Assembly: GCA_004335835.1 (NCBI GenBank)
Contig: RWJK01000075.1
Coordinates: 1 to 10,218, forward strand
Direction: 5' to 3'
Length of the DNA: 10,218 nt
Origin: Scenedesmus sp. ARA3
Taxonomy: Eukaryota > Chlorophyta > Chlorophyceae > Sphaeropleales > Scenedesmaceae
Part shown: positions 1-7,220 of the stretch, in pieces
How positions within the stretch are numbered: position 1 is the stretch's first letter
Layout: each line of letters opens with the position of its first letter
The notes under the pieces: model-generated
The model's database searches: none
What the model was told of the DNA's origin: nothing
What the model saw: the letters and a program-made list of their open reading frames with translations, nothing else
Position numbers and translations under genes: made by a program

Positions 1-36
1 AGCCAGTGGCACAGCCAGGCCTGGCGGGTGGAAGCC
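1..36 (-). CDS. ECM29: Possible ECM29 exon 14, partial
   Basis: After GCATGTCTGCAG the sequence could complete the split Arg of exon 13 and read ASTRQAWLCHWL before the window ends. 'STRQA' resembles 'LSTRESVSRLLG' that follows in plant ECM29, but only five residues support it and the residues after them do not fit well. Confidence 0.3.
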
Positions 37-3000
37 CTGCAGACATGCAAGGCATGCGCCCAAGAAATCTTGAGCAAAAGTAACACAGTACAGCAGATGG
101 TGCCATACACCCTATTCTCTCGCGCGCAGCACCTCAACCCACTGCGCACGCGCATGACGCGGCCCCCGTTCCGTTTACGTGCGCAGGCCCAGCACGCAAC
201 ATGGGCCACATCAACCCATCCACCAAAACACACCACAACAAGAAAAGCCCCAGCAAGGCGCCGCACTTCGCGCAGCTCAGCCATCTGGTCCTGCCAGCTG
301 CTGCTGCCGGCCGCTCTCAGCCATGGCGCTGTTCCCCACAGCAGTGAGACCAGGCCCTCCCGCGCTGAGTGCAAAAAAATATCCCTTCAATGCAAAATGC
401 ACCACCCACATGTACATGCCCCAACCCCTTGCAAGCCCAGCAACAAAACCCACAACCCGCCACCTCACCTCCCCCGCAGCTCTGCCACCTGCGCTTGCCA
501 CGCGCTGCTGCCACCGCCCGCCATCAGCCAGGGCGCAGTGCCCCCCAGCAGCTCCACCAGCCCCTCTAGAGCAGCAGCCACAAACCCACGCACAGCAGCA
601 CTGTAGGCAAGAATTCACAGATTTATTCAAAAATAAAAAATCTTGTTTTTGTTTTAAAATGAATGATTCCCTCCAGCAGCAAGACCCACGTCTGCACAAC
701 AACAGGAAAAACCCTCACCTCTCTCGCAGCTCAGCCACCTGCGCCTGCCAGGCGCTGCTGCTGCCACCCGTCACCAGCCAGGGCAAGCTCCCTCCCCCCC
801 AGTAGCTCCACCAGCCCCTCCAGTGCCCTAGACAAGTTCCAAAAGTACCGCTTGTCTCACAGCGATGCAGCACCCACTTTGGAACGTGCCCTCGCCCCTC
901 GCAAAACCAGCAAGACCCACAACATGCCACAACAATGCACGCCACAACAATACATTACCGCTCACCTCTCCCGAAGCTCTGCCACCTGGTCCTGGCAAGC
1001 GCTGCCGCCCGCCAGCAGCCAGGGCGCAGTGCCCCCCAGCAGCTCCACCAGCCCCTCAAGAGCAGCGCACACAGTGTCACGCCCCGCAGCCCTGCAGGCC
1101 AGGCCCTCCAGCAGCAGCACATGGCCTGCCGGGGAGTAGCCAGCCGCCCACGGCGCACCCGGGCCGTTGCTGCTGCTGCCATGGGCTGCTGCTGTTGCTG
1201 CTGCCCTGAGGAAGGCGGCCAGGGCCTTGCAGGAGGCGTCAGGCAGCGGCAGCGGCCTGCCAGCATGTGGCGCACATGAAACAACATTATGAGGTGCGAG
1301 AAGGGTTTGTTTGAGGCAGCACAACCAAGGCAGCGGCAGCCGCCTGTAAACATGTTTGCGCCGAGATAACAGCAGGGGGCAGTTGCGCGAGTCCTGAGTG
1401 ACAGTGTCATACATCAAAGATTACACACGTGGCTATGTGTGATGAAAAGACACAGTATCCTCTTGCAACACCACACAGTGACCAATGCCACCACCAGGGT
1501 ACCGGTCATCCTAACAGCCTGACACCCTCCCTGCCCTGCCGCATGGCCCCACAGCTGCATGCCACTCACAGCACCCGTGCTGCTGCACTAGTTCAACTAG
1601 GTAGCCCACCATCGCGCCAGGCAAGTAAACAAGAAAAAACATGATCTGGAAGCTGCACAAACATTACCAAACAAACAGCCAACAGCGTACCCACAGCACA
1701 CATGTGTGGGCTGTGTGCAGATGGGGTTAGGGGTTAGGCTTCAGAGTTCAACTCACCTGCTGAGGTCTCCTGGCTGTGCCAGCTGCCTGTGCAAGCAGTG
1801 AAACAGTACGCTATCAATAAAAAGGGCCGACGACCCACACACTGCATGCGTCCACTCCCACCTGCTGAGGTCGCCCGGCTGCGCCAGCTGCCTGTGCTGC
1901 GTCACCAGATACGCCACCACAGCGCCAGGCAGCGGTAGGCCCAGCCCAGCAACAGCAGCAGCGTACGCAGATGGTGCTGATGCCGCGTCTGCCGGCAGCT
2001 GTGTGGCGCTGAGGCCCAGCCCTGTCAGGCCTGCCTCACGCACCTCAGGCTTGGCGTCACCCGCAGCCAGCAGGCACACGTACCTGCAGCGGCACACAGC
2101 AGCACACACCAGACAGCGCTCGGTACATACACAGATGTACTGTGCGGTGCGAGTGTTGCCTCGCGCAGGCACACACGCCTGCAGCCGCACACAGCGGCAA
2201 GCAGCACGGCGATGCGAGGAGTCACTTTCGGTCCAGCCTCAGCAGCAGTGGCAGGCTTGGCGTCACCCGCAGCCAACAGGCACACATGCCTGCAGCGGCA
2301 CACAGCAAGCAACCACAGCAGGCAGTGCGCGGCAATACGGTCTTACTTGTGTGATGCGAGAGCTGCCGCGTGTTGTTGACACATTATTTGCATACGTTTG
2401 CATCATACATGCTGTGCGCCTCGCTGGCAGCAGCACTGGCAGGCGGGGCCCAGGGACAGGGGGCACAGCTGCAGGCAAGGGCCTCTACAGGGCTGCCAGC
2501 CACAGCACACACGGACACAATCAACCAACCCTGCTGCATATGGCCTACATAATCAGGTAACCGCATTGCACACGCGCCCAACATACGAGCAAGCCCAACT
2601 GTACGCCGCAATCAACCTTGCACACCCACAGCTGCGCGGCCTGCCGCCTCGCCTGCTGGGCATGTGGCTTTGGGAGGGAACAACTTGGCTGCTGACAAGC
2701 AAGCACAACCGCGGTGTATCCCCTCCCCATTCATAAAACAAACACACAAAGCTGTGAAGCATGCAAGCCCAACAAAAACTACCAATGAAGCAACGACGAT
2801 GCATCTGAAAGTTATTGGATTGGCTGTTTAGAGTGCTGCGCCTCACCTGCTGGGCATGTGGCTCCTGGGGAACAGTTTGGCCGCCCACTGCGCAGCACAC
2901 AGCCGCACAGCAGCCTGCACAGCAGCAGAGGCAGCGCACAGCAAAGCATGAGTGGCGCAGCAGTAGCACAGCAGTGCGCTGATCCTATGACGCCAATTAC

Positions 3001-3664
3001 AGCAAGATTACACTGCACCAGCAAGCGCTGCCACACAGACAAGCTAGGCACCACCTCCCCTGCAGTCAAACATGGCATGTGACGCGCACGAACTACCAGC
3101 ACACAAACATGCATTCAATTCATCTCAATGCACGAGCGCTGCTCATCTGCCGCGGGACGGCAACCAACGCATGCAGACCCAACGATGACGCAGTCCAAAA
3201 CAAGGCCTGCTGTGCAAACCGTGCGCTGCCCCTCCCCACCTGCTCACTGCTGATGCCGCTCGAAGGCAACCAGCACATGCAAAACCAATGATGAGCCACC
3301 AGCAAGGACATGCTGCACAAGCCGAGTGCTGGCCCTCTCACCTGCTCACTGTGGTGATGTGAACCAGGTCCTTGCTGCGCTATACGCAGCTTCCACCCCC
3401 TCACCTGCTCACTGCTGATGCTGCTCAGCAGCAGCCCCTCCAGCTCCTCCACCTTGGAGGGCGGCAGACTACCACCACCACCACCTGCTGCTGCTGCTGC
3501 TGCTGCTGTTGCCCCTGCTGCGCCCTGTATGCCTTGCCCCATGGCAGCAGCCAGCCCCCCGAGGGCCTCCTGCAGGGCCGTCCTGCTGCCGGGCGGCTCA
3601 GCGCCCAGCGCAGCAAACAGCCGCGACGCCAGTGCGGTGTCGGACTGCGGTAGAAAGAAGCAGT

Positions 3665-3701
<37 letters not shown>

Positions 3702-6700
3702 ATATACTCAGTGTGTTGACAGGACGAGGCGACATGCCGCAGGCATAAGTGCAGCAGATGTTCGGCTGCCGGGCGGCTCAGCGCCCAGCGCAGCAAACAG
3801 GCGCGACGCCAGCGCGGTGTCCGACCGCAGCGGCAAGCAGCAGCAGTGGCGGTAGCAGCGATGCAGCTCAAGGTGCTGTAGGAGTTTACATGACGCAGGC
3901 ACCAAAGCAGCAGCTGGTAGCCACCGTCTTGTGCATGCTTCCAGCCCTGCTTGCTACACGCAGCGATGCCTCACGTGCCAGCAGAAGGTTCTAGCCCAAC
4001 GCATGCCACTGGTTGAGGCGTTGAGGCGTTGAGTTGAGTGTTGAGGCGTCACACAGTGCCAACACGTGATGAGCCCTGCACCCTGCCGCCCACCAGCAAC
4101 AGACCATGGTGCAGCCAGCCCGGGTGCATCCACTCCGCCGCACCTGGAGCGGGTCAGGCAGCCGCTGGCTGAGCTGCGCCAGTGCTGCGGGCCCCCGGGC
4201 CTGCTTCCAATATGACACGCGGCCTTACGCACAGACAGAAGGCGCAAACTGACGGCAAGCACATACATCAGGAATCACATAGTGCCAACTGCTATGAGCT
4301 CTGCGCCTTCTCTACTCCTATAACCCCGCAGTAGTGCAGCCATCTCGGGTGCGTCCACCGTAAAAACCCACCTGGAACAAGTCAGGCAGCCGTTGGCTGA
4401 GCTGCGCCAGCGCTGAGAACACGTGGCCACGCGCCTCAGCGCTGCCCGCCAGACCCGCCACAGCGGTGCCACCAGCAGCAGGCGCGCCGTCCGCCTGCAC
4501 GCGCACGCAGCAACGCACAATCCTATCACTTGCGAGCCTTGAGTGCATTGCTCTACAGCGCACTGGCGCAACCAACAGATAAGGGTCATGTGTTTGCTGC
4601 TGACCTTGCAAGCTGCGATCTAAGCAGTCTGGGTGGTGTGGACGCGCACCGCCCACACCACAAAGCACCCCTGGACAGCCTATGGTGCAGGCCACCCCCA
4701 CACCCACCCGCACCCCAGCGCAGCCCACCTGCATGGCGTCGGCCCCCTCTGCCCCCTCCAGCCCCAGCGCCGCCAGCAGCCGCTGCAGCAGCGGCCCCGC
4801 CATGGCCCGCAGCTGGTGTGCAGGGGCGTGCTTGAACATCCAGCCCGCCCACTCCGCGCCCAGCCGCAGCAGCCGCGGGCTGGAAGCAGGGCCATACATG
4901 CAGGCAGACAGCACCAGCGGGGCAGCGGGAAAGGCCTGCGCGGCAGCCGCAGACCTGCAGCAGCAGGCGGGCAGCACCAGCAGCAGCAGCAGCAGCCAGG
5001 AATAAGGTACAGCAGGAGCCACAGGTCAGGGTATGGCAGGAGCGTGGGTGATGTGCTGCAGGGCTGCTAGTGGAGCGAGCAGCAGGCCATGCAGCAGCCG
5101 CGGGCTGGAGGCGGGGCCGTGCATGCAGGCAGACAGCACCGGAGGAACCACAGGGAGGGGCCTGCGCGGCAGCCACAGACCTGCAGCAGCAGGTATGCAG
5201 CAGGCGAGGATGTGCGTGAAACACAGGCGAGGACATGGCGGCAGGTGCGGTGCGTGGCTCACGCGTAGTGGCCTGCACTGTCTTTGCAGTGTGCCTGCAC
5301 AAGCGCCGTCAGGGTTGCACCAAAACACGCACCCTGCAGCCACCTGCATGCTGGCCAGCAGCTCAGCCCTGCCCACACACCTTGTGTGACTGCGCAGCCA
5401 TGCTGACACAGGATGGGTTTAGGATTGGATTTAGTTGTGTGATTGCACAGCCATGCTGACACACAGGATGCATCATTAGATGCTGAACATGCATGCACAC
5501 ACACCACATGACAGGGGAGCGCTGCCCTGATGACAAGAGAGCGCTATTCCTGCGCACCTGACCAGCAGCTGCATGATACTGGTACGGCTAACGCATTCGG
5601 GGGTTTGCCACTCACAACGCAACCTACAGCCACCTGCATGCTGGCCATACGTTGTGTGCTTGCACAGCCATGCTGACACAGGATGCACCATTACAACATG
5701 CACACACACACCACATCACAGGGGAGCGATGCCTTGATGATGACAAGAGAGCGCTGCACCGTCCCACCCGTCCCACCTGACCAGCAGCTGCATGATGCGC
5801 ACTGCCAGGGCCGGGCCAGCAGGAGCAGCGGCGGGCTGGGGGGTACCAGGGTCCTGCAGCGGCAGCAGCAGCAGCAGCAGCAGCATGGTGGTAAGGCCAC
5901 TTTCTAGTCTTGCAACAAGTGAGCGCGACCACTTTCAAACACACAGCAGCCTGTGTACGTTTTCCGTGCTCTTTCGTGCCGTGCACGCTGCTGATTGACA
6001 CCAAACCTACACAGGCGCCACCTCCCCAAGGCACACACGCGACACAGCCAACAAGCAGCAGCAGCAGCAGCTCCTAGTCAGCTGCTAGCAGCAGCACTGC
6101 CAGGCATAACTAGCACGGACCTGGTCCCCCAGCAGCAAGGCGGTGAGGCCGCCCACCAGCGCCTGGCTCTCAAGGTCAACGGCGGGCTTCGCTGCGTCAG
6201 GGTTGACCAGCTTCTGCAGCAGGTCAGCACCACGCCTGCAATGCAGCAAGCAGCACATGTGGACGAAGCAGCAGCAGTGAGATGTTGTGGCAAGACAGCA
6301 TACATACAAGAAACGCAGAAAGCAGCGTGCAATAGCAGCCAGATGCATGGTGGCAGGCTACGGCATTGTGCACGCACACAATTGGTTGGTGTTTGACTGG
6401 CAGCAGAAGTACACACACTTGCCCTTGCCGACAAAGCACACTACCCTAGCCTGCTGGTTTGCAACATACAGCAACCAAGGCAGCCCTGTTGCACATCGCT
6501 AGGGCACCCCTGCTGCACAGCCGCCTACCTGGCCACTGCCTCGTAGGGGTCACACGATGCAGCCAGCAGCACCAGCAGCAGTTCCTCAGACGACAGGTAC
6601 ACGGGCGCTACTGCTGCTGCTGCTGCTGCTGCCGTTGCTGTGGCAGCAGAGGCGTCACCAGCATTGCTGTCAACATCCATAGCCGCTCCACCGCTGCCTT

Positions 6701-7182
6701 CACTCACACCTGCCTTACCGCCAGCAGCAGCGCCGCCACTACCAGCTGCATTCACTGCTGCTGCTGCTGCTGCTGCTGCAGTGCCGGGCATGCCTGCTGC
6801 TGCTGCTGCATTGCCTGGCATGCCTGCTGCTGCTGCTGCTGCTGTGTTGCCTGGCATGCCTGCTGCTGCTCCCCCCAGCAGTGCCAGCAGCCCCAGCTTC
6901 AGCGCCACCAGCTGCTCCTGGCTGGGCACGCCCTTCTCCTCAAGCAGCAACACATCAGCAGCCGACAGCCCAGGAGGAGGCGGCGCTGCTGCTGCTGCTG
7001 CTTGCGCTGCTGCAGGCGCACCACTGGCAGCAGCAGCAGCAGCGTTGGCCAGGCCCAGGGGTGTGGGGGCTGCCCTGCTGCCTGAGCTAGGCCGCTGGTA
7101 CAGCATCAGCTTAAGCGCATGGCGCAGCAGCACGGCACGGTCCTCAGCCGCAGGCGGCAGCAGACTCGCCGCAGCGACTGGC

Positions 7183-7220
<38 letters not shown>

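Noticed and set aside
28..606. Long open frames on the plus strand across intron 13 and elsewhere (for example 179-805 and 663-1139).
   Set aside because: They run through the duplicated antisense exon ends and CAG-rich text. The peptides are low complexity and fit no family, while the minus-strand exons explain the sequence.
1722..1738. GGGGTTAGGGGTTAGG, a telomere-like word; similar C-rich words in intron 3.
   Set aside because: Only two units, inside an intron, with no longer array. The intron 3 C-rich tracts are irregular.
4936..4977. Starting exon 8 at the upstream CTGCTGCAG.
   Set aside because: The phase would not match exon 7, whereas GCGCAG|GCC joins in frame and gives the conserved segment.
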